From the NCBI GenBank assembly GCA_963932145.1, contig OZ010580.1, positions 34,499,551 through 34,563,550 on the forward strand: 64,000 nt of DNA, given 5' to 3'. How positions within the stretch are numbered: position 1 is the first letter of the stretch; each line of letters opens with the position of its first letter. Of the stretch, positions 55,008 through 64,000 are shown piece by piece. Position numbers and translations under genes: made by a program. Origin of the DNA: Acanthosepion lycidas (Eukaryota > Mollusca > Cephalopoda > Sepiida > Sepiidae). Below the pieces are notes generated by a model. That model made no database searches. It saw only the letters and a list, made by a program, of their open reading frames with translations, and was not told the origin of the DNA.

Positions 55008-55668
55008 AAAGGATAGTTTTTTCCTTGACACTGCTATTATTTTAACTACCTTCATTCAAAAAAATAAATGATGATTAGAATTGTAATAAAACCTAAAGAT
55101 ATAAAAGCGAATGTATACATTTTTGTTCTTGAGAATTTACAACAAAATTATTAAACTTTATTAGAATAATTTATTTATAAGAATAATTTTATATTTACAA
55201 CATTTAAAAAATAATACAATTGTACACTATTTACATTATAGACAGATACTAAAACAATTGTATTAAAACTAATGCAATGCAGTTTTTATCGTTTACCAAT
55301 TTTAAAAAAAATAAATTTGAAAAGAACTTTTTATTCATAAATTTATAAACATTTACTAAATTATAAAAATATAATAAAAATAAAAATCCTTATCTACCAT
55401 TTTATAAAGTTTGAATGAATTGGCAATTAGCCAATATTTTGCCAACCTTTCCAATAAACAATATAAACATTATTAAATAAATATTGTAAATAAACAATCT
55501 AATAGTGTTTATTTTTATTGTCAAATCTCAAGAACAATGTATAAATTCACTTTCAAATGTTCAGGTCTTATTAAATTCTAATCATTGCTTTTTAAAACAT
55601 TAAAAATTGCTGAGGGATGAAGGTAGTTAAAATATTAGTAGAGTTGAGGGAAAAACCATTCTTTTCAC
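55008..55668. mobile_element. 660-bp AT-rich element with about 140-bp terminal inverted repeats
   Basis: 55012-55150 pairs with 55530-55665 reversed. Shared blocks from the outside in: TTTTTCC, TGACACTGCTATTATTTTAA (CAACTCTACTAATATTTTAA in the other arm), CTACCTTCAT, TGATTAGAATT-TAATAA-ACCT, GAATGTATACATT, TTGTTCTTGAGA. No coding capacity. The extremely AT-rich middle may continue the arms. Confidence 0.75.
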
Positions 55669-55834
55669 ACACTGCTTTTTGTGGGCATGAAAGTTGAACA
55701 TTGCAGATAGGCAATCAAAATTCAGTAAATTCCTATATGTCTGGCAACAGATGTCCAATGTTGCAGATTATCTTGTGTATAATGGTTTGATATAAATTAC
55801 AAACCTTCCTAAATGGTACATTGTATGAACATGA

Positions 55835-55860
55835 CATTTTTTTTTTTTTTTTTTTTTTTA
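55835..55860. repeat. poly(T) run
   Basis: Uninterrupted T from 55838 to 55859. Confidence 0.9.
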
Positions 55861-55916
55861 CCAAGTTTGCCGGGATTCTAAATACAGAAATGCAGAACGT
55901 TTTGTGGTAATTTGAA

Positions 55917-56006
55917 AATTTCAAGGTTTTAAATAAAGTATTTAAAATTTCGAGGTTTTAAATAAAGTATTTAAAATTTCGAGGTTTTAAATAAAGTATT
56001 TAAAAC
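55917..56006. repeat. 29-bp tandem repeat, 3 units
   Basis: Units of AGGTTTTAAATAAAGTATTT plus AAAATTTCG, identical apart from the first base pairs. It abuts a SINE-A head. Confidence 0.95.
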
Positions 56007-56300
56007 GGACGTAGTGTGTTGTGTAATGGATAACAGCTAAGAATGAGAATTCGGAGGGTGTAGTTCGAATTCTAGTCTAATTTGTTATATGCACTTATGC
56101 ACAAATAACCTTGTGAAAGGTATGAATCCATGTCTACTCTCCCTAGTTATGAATAGCTCGACAGATTGGGTACTATAGCCTTGGCCGGCAACCAGTCTAT
56201 TGCAGTAAGAAATGGCAGCCTTCTGCGGGAAATCTTCCTTGTCAGTCATGAATCAAAAGAAACATGATCGCCCAACTGTGTATCACGTATGGCACTTGAC
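56007..56300 (+). mobile_element. SINE-A copy, near full length
   Basis: GTGTTGTGTAATGGATAACA (A-box-like), GTAGTTCGAATTCTAGTC (strong B box), GTGAAAGGTATGAATCCATG, GATTGGGTACTATAGCCTTG, CAGTAAGAAATGGCAGCC and GTATCACGTATGGCACTTGA. The B box is the best in the family here. Confidence 0.85.
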
Positions 56301-56689
56301 TTTATTTAATACTGAAATTGTTTCTGCAATTTTTATTATAACGAATTGTTTTATTTAAATTTGAGGCATTATATCATTGATGACAAAATAGTACATGAAT
56401 ATAAATCATTCTAAAGAGCAAATAATTCTATAAAGTGAAAAACAAGCACAAAATACTCTTTAATCTTATAAAAAAGAAAAATAGAAAGCATTCAGAGAGT
56501 GCATGCTGCTGCCACTGTTAAAAATAAATAAACATCAGTTCATAGAAAGATACAATGCAAGGGAGGTAATTGTGCAACTTATATACATCTGGATTATAAA
56601 GTTAAAAAAAAATATAGCACAGTGTGCCTTTGCCCTTCAGGTAGAACTGCAAGCACATGTGCAGCAAGAAAAATTAAAGATTGATAGTT
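56301..56689. other. no gene seen
   Basis: AT-rich; open frame 56503-56691 has no known similarity. Confidence 0.35.
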
Positions 56690-56940
56690 GAATGGTTACT
56701 TCAGAGTCAATACCAGTTTATATTCTTTGTAACTGGCTGCTATTAAAAGCTAGAAAACTCACTCCTGTCCGGCAATTTAACCCATAGCTAGAGAAGAAGA
56801 GATAGATCTATGCCTTCTATAAGGGAAGTACAAAGGGAAAGCAATAAACTGCCAGAATATGAACTCAGTTCGCTGAACTCACTTTGCCTGTCAATAACCA
56901 TTAGGTCACCAGCACAGAATTGTCTTAATATATGAAATAT
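56690..56940 (-). mobile_element. SINE-A-related copy, minus strand
   Basis: Minus strand: CTAATGGTTATTGACAGGCA (A-box-like), GAACTGAGTTCATATTCTGG (B-box-like), then AAGGCATAGATCT, TAGCTATGGGTTAAATTGCC, GGACAGGAGTGAG and GCAGCCAGTTAC. More diverged than the other copies. Confidence 0.65.
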
Positions 56941-57094
56941 ATTTCCCTTTGATTCAGCATTAAATCAATTATTCCTTGGTGAGCTTATGTCTCACCCACC
57001 TACAAAATGCCATTGAAAGTCGGTGAAAACTTTTAAATATTGTGCAGACAGACAAATATGAATTTAAGTATAATTCCTAACTGCGTTTTCAGAG

Positions 57095-57515
57095 GATCTT
57101 GTATGTGTCATGTCTCTTCAGGAATTAAGCGATCATAGCTCTCCAAAATGTTTTGTCCTTTGTAGATTTTAGTCCAACCATTTACACAAACTCATTAGAA
57201 AGGTTATGCACTGTTTTCCCCTGTCACCAGTTGCCTTCAATGTGTCCTGTGTGTGTTAAATTTCCCAGGCTCTCTTTCCTCATTATGTGCACTAGAAATT
57301 TCAACGGTTTCTTTCTGATAAGTATGCTTTTTTGTTTCCTTCAAGCTTCGTCATTCTTCACATGTTCAGTCCATAGTATTATCAGCATCCTTCTGTAGGG
57401 CCATGGTATTATCAGCATCCTTCTATGGGCCACATTTCTGCTGACTTAAATCTCTTCATCTATGAGGTTGATCGTCAAGTATTCATTGTCATAGAGAGGG
57501 CCAATATCACAAGTG
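57095..57515 (-). mobile_element. RTE C-terminal/3' end with internal 31-bp duplication
   Basis: Minus strand: MQ-RFKSAEMWPIEGC-like segment, GHIMRKESLGNLTHT-like segment (57230-57300), ending at the family terminus (57095, GTATGTGTCATGTCTCTTCA on plus). CATAGTATTATCAGCATCCT TCTGTAGG and CATGGTATTATCAGCATCCT TCTATGGG follow each other at 57371 and 57401, a tandem duplication inside the coding relic. Confidence 0.75.
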
Positions 57516-59375
57516 AATTTTGGCTGCAGTTTTAAATTGTATTGTTTTATGGCAGGCGGAATTATCTACAACAGTTCTAAATATTATGATATTATGTCTT
57601 TATGTAACAGGGGAAAGAGTAAAAGAAGAGATGAAGTTGAACTGCTGAGCTAGAAAACATATCCACGGACAGCCTAGTGTATAAACACATCTAATACAGT
57701 GGGTTACCTGCTGGTTAGAAATAAACACGTTGCCGTTTTCAGGAGTTGACCAAAAAGTAATGAAAATTTTTCTTTGCCTTTGTAGCATCTTTATAGCCCT
57801 TCTGCAAGCCAATAGAAAAGTTCCCATATTGATAAGTGCCGTGTAGAAACAACTGGGTAGGATCCTCTCTATGATTTATGACTCATAAATGAACCTGGTA
57901 TTCACTCAAACATATTGCTGAATGAACTGTGACTGATATAAAAGGCAGAAGTCCCCTCCCTGGGGCAATATTGACATTTGCAGACTATTTGATAAAGTGC
58001 GCACTGATTTTGCTGCGTTGAAAAGAGACCAATACTAAAATGTCAGCAAGACCAGATCACAAAGAGTTGATTCGCTTTGTGGTCGCAGACACTAAAAACG
58101 CAACCTCAAAGAGATGCCAACCATATTTCAGCAAATAGTGTTAGCGTTGTGGTTCCTTCTTTTCCTTTCTTACAATCTTACCACCCCAACGGCTCGGATA
58201 CCTTTAATAAAACACACTTCGCCGTACTTTACTGTATCAAGGAGATAGGACAAAATGAGCAGAAAGGGCGGGGTTGCAAATAGGCAGCCAAGTGGACAGG
58301 GGCAAGAGAAATCTATTATTTCCTTTTACATCCATTAACTCTGTCCGCTAAAAACAAAGACGCAGAAGAATGGAGAAGATGAACTGTCGGCTGTACATGA
58401 TTTCCCAATTATGTACATCAGTCGCAAGACGAAAGCCAATTCTTTCCCAGTCAATCGTGAAGTTTCTTTTAGCGAATTTTCTCCGTGCTTTTGTTACTGT
58501 CTTGTAATCAGTAATAAAATTAAAATTATAAGAAAAGTCATTGGTTCTTTTTCGTTATCTTCTCTATTTCGCGCATCTACATCATCGATTATCTTTGTTT
58601 TTTTTTCTGTCTTTAGCTGGGAGAGTTGCTCTCACGCCCTACTCTCTTACACCAATAAATGCATTGTCTTTCTACTACATCAGCTGGTTACTTGCCTCTC
58701 CCTACACAAAAGATTTTTTTCGGGCATTTTTTTATTTTTTGCTCATCTTTCAAAAGATCTCGTCTCCGGCCATCATCACTCAATCAATGTTTCTGCTATC
58801 TGATGTCGCTTTTAGGCAAAAAATTATAATCGGTGGTGAGACTAAGAATTAACGAAAGCCGAGTGATCAGTGGCAAGGTTCCAATAATTGGTTACGAGGA
58901 CTGCTGTGTCCGGTGGGACTTCTTAAGAATCTTCCCTTTGCTCTGTTTTTGTTCAATTATTTCTTCAAGTTGATTTTTCTTTCTCCATTTCTTTGGGCAA
59001 AACCATTTTATACCTATCGTTTTCGTCCCAACTTTTGATTATCACTTTCAATGTCATCTGTTTTCACCACTGCCACCATCACCTCTGACACTAATGCTAG
59101 AGTTGTCGTTGCTTATCTCAAGTTGTACTTAGCATGAATAGCCACGTTTTCCAGTTAAAAATTTTTTTCATCAGATACCGCTAAATCCTTGTTCAATATA
59201 ATCTTTAAAATTTACTTCGTGAAAGAGCTGCTACTTCAAATAAACTAAAATCGACGATTTTGAAATATTGTCACATATTTTTCCATTAAAAAGGTATGAA
59301 AAAATCCCTAAAAACTAATAAGCATATTTATGGTTGTATTTAAAAAAACAGAAAAGAAGGAAAAGGAAAATCGGT
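57516..59375. other. 1.9 kb low-repeat segment, no gene recognised
   Basis: More balanced base composition than anywhere else in the window and none of the repeat families above. The best open frame is 130 codons (58411-58803, plus), rich in S and F with a hydrophobic stretch, overlapped by another open frame; neither is recognised. Could be unique intergenic DNA or an unrecognised exon or UTR of a host gene. Confidence 0.4.
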
Positions 59376-60470
59376 TGTCAGGGACAGACTGGCCTCGGAT
59401 TCATTCCTAGAAGAACGTACCAGTATACCAATAGATAACCTGATGGAGATAATGACTTTCTGTACACAAACAACACACTTCGGAGTGGGATCAGACATAT
59501 ATCGTCAGGATGAAGGTTTAGCAATGGGCACGCCATTATCACCAGCAATGGCTAACATATACATGGAATATTTCGAGGAAATGGCATTAGAATTAACATC
59601 ACTAAAGCCGAATCTATGACTGAGCTACGTAAATGACATCTTCATACACTGGCCACACCAGGAAGAGGTCCAGCTACTACTGGATCGTATGAACTAAATA
59701 AGATCATCGATACAGTTCACACTGGAGAGAGAAAACAAAAAACTGGCATACCTGGATGTACTAATATATCGAACAGAGCATGGGTTCGTATACCGCAAGC
59801 CAACATCCCCCCGGATACTACCTCAATTCCTACCACCCATACATTGTAAAGAAAGGGATCGCCCGCTGCCTACAGCATCGAGAAAAAGTCATGTGGCGAT
59901 CCAGAGATATATGAACATGAAAGGTTCAGTACAAGCAGTATCCTACAACGTAACAATTACTCTGGGTACATGACAGCAGTTCCGATAAACTAGGATGAAG
60001 AGTGCAAGAGGATAACAACACTTAGAAAACAGCCTTGGTCTGTCCACCTCATGTGAAGGAATTATCGGAAAAAATACAAAAGATCTGTGGTCCATATAAC
60101 ATTAGGACGACTTTCAAAAGTGGTTCAACATTTCGCAGACACCTCTTCCGAGTAAAACTTTCCGCATAGAGGAGAACATAATTAAGGAATGTGTGTACGC
60201 CATCCTGTGCAGCTGTGGTAAGAAATATAAACAGGCCGCCCCCTTAAGATAAGCCTGTAAGAACACTGTAAAGCTGTAACATAAGGGGAAATAGAAAATC
60301 AAGCGTAGCTGACCAGGTATGAAGGGAAAATGGAGATCACCATCGCCTGTGGTGATGAAGTTGAAATAATAGAAAGAACATCACTGGAAAATACGGAAAC
60401 TTAAAGAATCAGCGCATATGTTAGGTTACAAAAATATAAGCTGGCCAAGCATAGTCATGAATAGAATATG
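59376..60470 (+). pseudogene. Penelope-like element RT and GIY-YIG, degenerate
   Basis: Reads VPIDNLMEIMTFCTQTTHFG, GLAMGTPLSPAMANIYMEYF (RT motif B), LSYVNDIFIHWPHQEEVQ, where the catalytic YVDD is YVND (59626-59637), then FTLERENKKLAYLDVLIYRT and VYRKPTSP (thumb). After frame breaks come EKIQKICGPYNIRT-like, FRRHLFRVKLS, then CVYAILCSCGKKYKQ, the start of the C-terminal GIY-YIG nuclease, and IERTSLENTET, ESAHMLGYKNISWPS at the end. PLEs use this RT/GIY-YIG protein for target-primed reverse transcription. Many stops; the 5' part is missing. Confidence 0.85.
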
Positions 60471-60918
60471 AGAACCAGTAATGCGGAGAGCTAGTGAAAA
60501 ACAATAATAACAAATTCTAGTATGAGCTCTGGTAAAAAATATGTACACTGAGACATTAGGTTTATAAGTCCCAAAAATCCATACACTGATATCCTCAAGG
60601 ACACATGACCCAGTGGATAAAAGCGCTGGTTGAAGTAATCCAGTGACTTGACCCAAAGATACCTGGCTACTGCAGAGGAGAACAAAAACTTGGAGTTAAA
60701 AGGAAATAACTAATGCTGAGATATCCGGAAGAGGTATGACACATGGAACTATAACAGTCTACCACGGTGGACGTGGTAGATTGTTCTAGTTCCAAATAAA
60801 TAAATAAATGTTTCAGTTCGAAATTCCAATCCCATGAAGAAGGCCGGAGCTTATAACGGCCGAAACGTCGTGAATATGGTAACAAAGTTGAGGACAACAG
60901 TTCAGTTTGAACACACAA
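60471..60918 (+). mobile_element. PLE terminal repeat (pLTR-like)
   Basis: Directly follows the PLE coding remnant: AAACAATAATAACAAATTCT, TGAGCTCTGGTAAA, CTCAAGGACACATGACCCAG, GTGGATAAAAGCGCTGG, CATGAAGAAGGCCGGAGC, TTATAACGGCCGAAACGTCG, GAGGACAACAGTTCAG. Fragments of this unit occur at 31673, 44413, 45590 and 49910. AAGGCC...GGCCGAAAC forms a short stem with GAAAC beside it, reminiscent of the hammerhead motifs known from PLE terminal repeats. Confidence 0.75.
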
Positions 60919-60971
<53 letters not shown>

Positions 60972-60994
60972 GTGTGTGTGTGTGTGTGTGTGTG
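60919..60994. repeat. compound microsatellite (TC)n(TA)n(TATG)n(TG)n
   Basis: Four adjacent dinucleotide or tetranucleotide blocks between the PLE repeat and SINE-B. Confidence 0.95.
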
Positions 60995-61437
60995 GCCGAG
61001 TGGTTCGCATTTTGACCATAAAATTCGGGTTCGAATCTCACCATGGTCGATTTTTCAGGAAGGAGACTTTCTGATGTTATCGGACTGGTGGGGTCTTTTC
61101 CAGCGTGCGTCACCTCTGGAAAGTGCTTGAAAAATGAAAACCATACCACAGGTTGATCCAAGCCTTGTGAATTAAATTGGGTAGCACGAAGTCACAAGTC
61201 ATCGTGGCCGATGGATTGAGTGTGCTGGCCTTGTTCAAATTGTTGAGCCCGCTAGATAACTGAAACTGTAAGTAAGGTCTGTTCAACATAGTTGCAGTAT
61301 AAACCGCAGGTGGGCTCTGTGGGTGTTGAATAAACACAAATGTGCCTGAGCAAGTGTCTGCAACAGGGATTGGTTAGCCTCCCTAGTAAACATGTATCCT
61401 CGAATACGAGTGGCCAGCTAACATACATACATATGTA
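60993..61437 (+). mobile_element. SINE-B copy, best preserved
   Basis: TGGCCGAGTGGTTCGCATTT (A box), GGGTTCGAATCTCACCATGG (perfect B box), TCAGGAAGGAGACTTTCTGA, AAAACCATACCACAGGTTGA, AAGTCACAAGTCATCGTGGC, GCAGTATAAACCGCAGGTGG, CAACAGGGATTGGTTAGCC, ending AACATACATACATATGTAC. The intact pol III boxes mark it as the copy most able to be transcribed. Confidence 0.88.
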
Positions 61438-62126
61438 CAAAGCATGTTTGTTTATGTGGAGTAGCGATTGAATGTATATTTGTGCGAATGTATATGACAC
61501 GAAGAGAATATGTATGTACGCAAATAAACAGAAAAATGTATGTATGCATCTTTCTAAAATTAGTTTCAGTTTTAATTCTTTGATTCTATGACCGATTACT
61601 TCGCATCACCTAATAATACATGTAGAAATCATTAGTCATTGTTTCTGTCTTTTTTTTTTAACACCAAGCGGTACTCTGGGATCTTTCGCGGGTCTTCTTC
61701 CCGTCAATTCTCAATCGTATGTGCCTAGTGCCGGCCAAAAATTCTCCGGTGAGTGAAAAACAAAACTGGACACCAAATCGATAGCAGAGAGCCGTAAAGG
61801 AACTAAAGGAAGAATATCGCCCTTTGCCTCAGAAGATATCGAGGTGAAAAGTAAAAGAAAAGCGAAAGAAAACAATACATTGACAATGAAAAATTGGGTG
61901 CGTGTCGAACTTGTAAGCAATGGATGAAATGAAAAGGAAAAAAAATCTATTGATGCAAACAAAATAAATAATATGATGGTTGCCTATTACTAGAAATATT
62001 GACGTTTTGGATAATGTTGATGGGGATTGGACACCGAAATGAAGGGAAAAGAAAAATGAGAAAAGAACAGTTGGATTAAAGAAAGACGGAAACGTGTGAA
62101 GATCCAAAGGAAAAATGATTTCAAGT
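61438..62126. other. no gene recognised
   Basis: Relatively balanced composition; minus-strand frames 61711-61962 and 61829-62107 are serine- and phenylalanine-rich complements of A/G-rich sequence. Confidence 0.35.
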
Positions 62127-62463
62127 AAAAAAAAAAAGAAAAGAAAAAAAAAGAAAAGAAAAAAAAAGAAAAGAAAAAAAAAGAAAAGAAAAAAAAAGAA
62201 AAGAAAAAAAAGAAAAGAAAAAAAAAGAAAAAAAAAAAAAAAGAAAAGAAAAAAAAAAAGAAAAGAAAAAAAAAAGAAAAAAAAAAAGAAAAGAAAAAAA
62301 AAAGAAAAAAAAAAAGAAAAGAAAAAAAAAGAAAAGAAAAAAAAAGAAAAAAAAAAAAAAAAGAAAAGAAAAAAAAAAAGAAAAGAAAAAAAAAGAAAAG
62401 AAAAAAAAGAAAAGAAAAAAAAAGAAAAGAAAAAAAGAAAAGAAAAAAAAGAAAAAAGAAAGG
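62127..62463. repeat. purine minisatellite (AAAAGAAAAAAA)n
   Basis: About 335 bp of only A and G on the plus strand, units of 11-14 bp differing in A-run length. The 122-codon K/R frame through it is not a gene. Confidence 0.97.
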
Positions 62464-62664
62464 AATATCTTTGTAGAATTTAAGTAAGTTAAAAAAGATA
62501 AGAATAAAAAGAAAGTATTAAAGTAGGCAATTAAGTTTTCATAAAGAAGGAAAAAAGAAAAATGAATTAAAGTAAATAAATGAAGAAGAAAAAAATTAAA
62601 AAATGTCAGACAGAAGAAACATAAATAAAATTAATAGAAAACCAAATAAAGTAAAAAAAAAAAA
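62464..62664. other. A-rich spacer
   Basis: Continues the A/G bias without clear units. Confidence 0.4.
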
Positions 62665-62838
62665 CAAAAAAAAAACTCCCTAGAGGAATTTGTTCCACAA
62701 CCAATACGATTTTAATCTCTAAGGCCAACTGTTATCTATCCTACATATTCTCATAATTTATAATTCTAGAAAACAATAATATTCATAAGCACTCTACCTT
62801 GGATGGCTCTTGGGTCTCGTATTGAGTAAACTAAAAAA
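62665..62838 (+). mobile_element. SINE-D 3' half
   Basis: TTTGTTCCACAACCAATACG, CTAAGGCCAACTGTTATC, CATATTCTCATAATTTATAA, CTCTACCTTGGATGGCTCTT and GGGTCTCGTATTGAGTAAAC then an A-rich tail, in the same order as 38795-39137. Confidence 0.75.
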
Positions 62839-63108
62839 AAAAAAGAAATAAAAAAAAAGACGCCAAAATTAACAAAAACAGAAACGAAAAACCAACTTCG
62901 CAGAAATGAGTTCCCTAACTAAATAAAAATACGAAAAGAAAACAAAAGACACGAACAAAAGAAGAGAGTAATTTAATTAGGGATACAATAAAAGTGAAAA
63001 GTAAAATCCCATTCGATAACTGAACTATATTGAATGAACTTTTATTTTTAATCGTCGAAGAAGTTTACAGAAAGTGAGAAATTTTATTTAATATAAAAAA
63101 ATGCAAAT

Positions 63109-63111
<3 letters not shown>

Positions 63112-63184
<73 letters not shown>
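63112..63184. repeat. (TA)n(CA)n compound microsatellite
   Basis: About 27 TA units then 9 CA units, leading directly into a hairpin. Confidence 0.97.
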
Positions 63185-63185
<1 letters not shown>

Positions 63186-63263
63186 ATAAAAAAAAAATCC
63201 CAAATCACCTCGTATGGGAAATAAGCTTATACGCCATATGAGGTGATTTGGAATTTTATTGTG
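63182..63263. repeat. 82-bp hairpin palindrome
   Basis: CACAATAAAA...TCCCAAATCACCTCGTATGG pairs with CCATATGAGGTGATTTGGAA TTTTATTGTG around a short loop. Position at the end of a TA/CA microsatellite suggests a hairpin element inserted in, or seeding, the repeat. Confidence 0.85.
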
Positions 63264-63823
63264 CATTAATTTTTGCTCTGTAATAAATACATTTAGCTCT
63301 TTTTGTGAATCAGTTTTAATATAAAATATTACTAGGATTCACTTGGATTGTATACCAACGGATTCATTACCTTTACTATACATTATAGGATTAATATAAA
63401 TAAAAATTGTCACTTAGCTGATTTATATATGAATTTGGATCAAATATGAATTAGAATCCGACAATGATAGAATAAGGAACAAATCAGAAACGTCTATAAA
63501 TTTAATATGTTTCATTTTTAAATAAGCTTAATAAGAAAATGAAATGTGGACGAGAAAAGAAAATCCTGGTATTTTTTATTTTTGCATTGTTTGTTTTTCA
63601 TTGGTTAAGCAGACGTCATGCGTATTTGTCCTGTCAAGCAGCGTTTGTGTATTCAATTCTAGCTGGTTTTTTGTTTGAGGGATTTTTTGTGTGCGAGTGA
63701 AGGAATTAAGGTTACACCGGTTGTGGTTGTAGATAGACAGATTTTAGATTCTTTAAGCATAGATTTTATAAAAAAGTGTGTTTGACGCGCGTTTATTGAT
63801 GGTAAAATATTTGTCAGGCTTCC
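63264..63823. other. no gene seen
   Basis: 63700-63780 is open for about 28 codons (KVTPVVVVDRQILDSLSIDF) but too short to interpret; it might be a coding remnant continuing outside the window. Confidence 0.3.
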
Positions 63824-63924
63824 TTCTAAGTATTTTCTACGTAATAAATTGTTATTTTCTAATTCTAATTTAATAAAAGCCGCTCTAATTAGAAAATAAG
63901 ATACTTAAAATAAAATACTTAGAA
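63824..63924. repeat. nested double inverted repeat
   Basis: Outer arms TTCTAAGTATTTT (63824) and AAAATACTTAGAA (63912); inner arms TTATTTTCTAATT (63852) and AATTAGAAAATAA (63887). Both pairs are perfect 13-mers, in register to form one cruciform or two-step hairpin. Confidence 0.85.
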
Positions 63925-64000
63925 GAAATCCTAGAGTACAAAAATTAACGTTGAGTGAATGCCTTGGAAACTTTATATGCATCAGTGCGGTGTGATAAAC

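Noticed and set aside
58411..58852. Overlapping 130- and 103-codon frames in the low-repeat segment
   Set aside because: No recognised domain, S/F-rich, two frames open at once, and no clear splice or start context; not enough to call a gene.
62115..62483. 122-codon K/R-rich open frame
   Set aside because: Direct translation of the (AAAAGAAAAAAA)n minisatellite.

Overview
The window looks like AT-rich intergenic DNA from an animal genome, most likely a coleoid cephalopod of octopus type. I base this on the repeat mixture: tRNA-headed SINEs, an RTE-type LINE whose 3' coding end is present many times, a Jockey/CR1-like LINE with a constant GGTGAAATGMTTAAA tail, Penelope-like elements, Tc1/mariner relics and long purine tracts. 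The organism call is recognition, not proof. I see no intact host gene, no rRNA and no CRISPR array. Nearly every open frame is a broken transposon gene, a shadow of one, or a translation of low-complexity DNA.

Family names used here: LINE-A is the Jockey/CR1-like non-LTR element; RTE is the endonuclease/reverse-transcriptase LINE; SINE-A, SINE-B and SINE-D are three recurrent short retroposon-like families; PLE is Penelope-like.

Layout. 1-4105: the best-preserved LINE-A copy, then mariner tail fragments around a 28-bp tandem array, then a minus-strand LINE-A split by a solo LTR. 4680-10080: RTE and SINE-A copies, a LINE-A relic carrying both a gypsy fragment and a second solo LTR, and a third LINE family's tail. 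10457-12570: a gypsy integrase remnant and an internally deleted mariner-like transposase, both minus strand. 12735-24920: mostly RTE and LINE-A fragments, a Tc1-like transposase, and an 850-bp purine-rich block with a 224-bp tandem duplication. 25225-27036: a reverse transcriptase/GIY-YIG pseudogene framed by inverted 300-bp arms. 28302-28958: two hairpin mariner MITEs (a third lies at 51108), followed by a diverged direct repeat. 30430-34110: two RTE tails head to head, inverted PLE ends, and an RTE endonuclease relic. 35593-39137: two related LTRs, a SINE-B nested in a SINE-D, and a young LINE-A 3' end. 41438-48665: LINE-A, RTE, Tc1-like and PLE fragments. 49910-56300: a PLE repeat, three long inverted-repeat elements, a 550-bp purine tract and SINEs. 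57520-59375: the least repeat-like segment. 59380-61437: a degenerate Penelope element with its terminal repeat, then SINE-B. 61440-64000: another purine minisatellite, SINE-D and two hairpins.

The parts work together only as a record of insertion. Nested copies give relative ages: LINE-A is older than the solo LTRs inside it, SINE-D is older than SINE-B, and the 1.4-kb inverted-repeat element is probably older than the MITE inside it. All copies look defective, so any activity would depend on enzymes encoded elsewhere.
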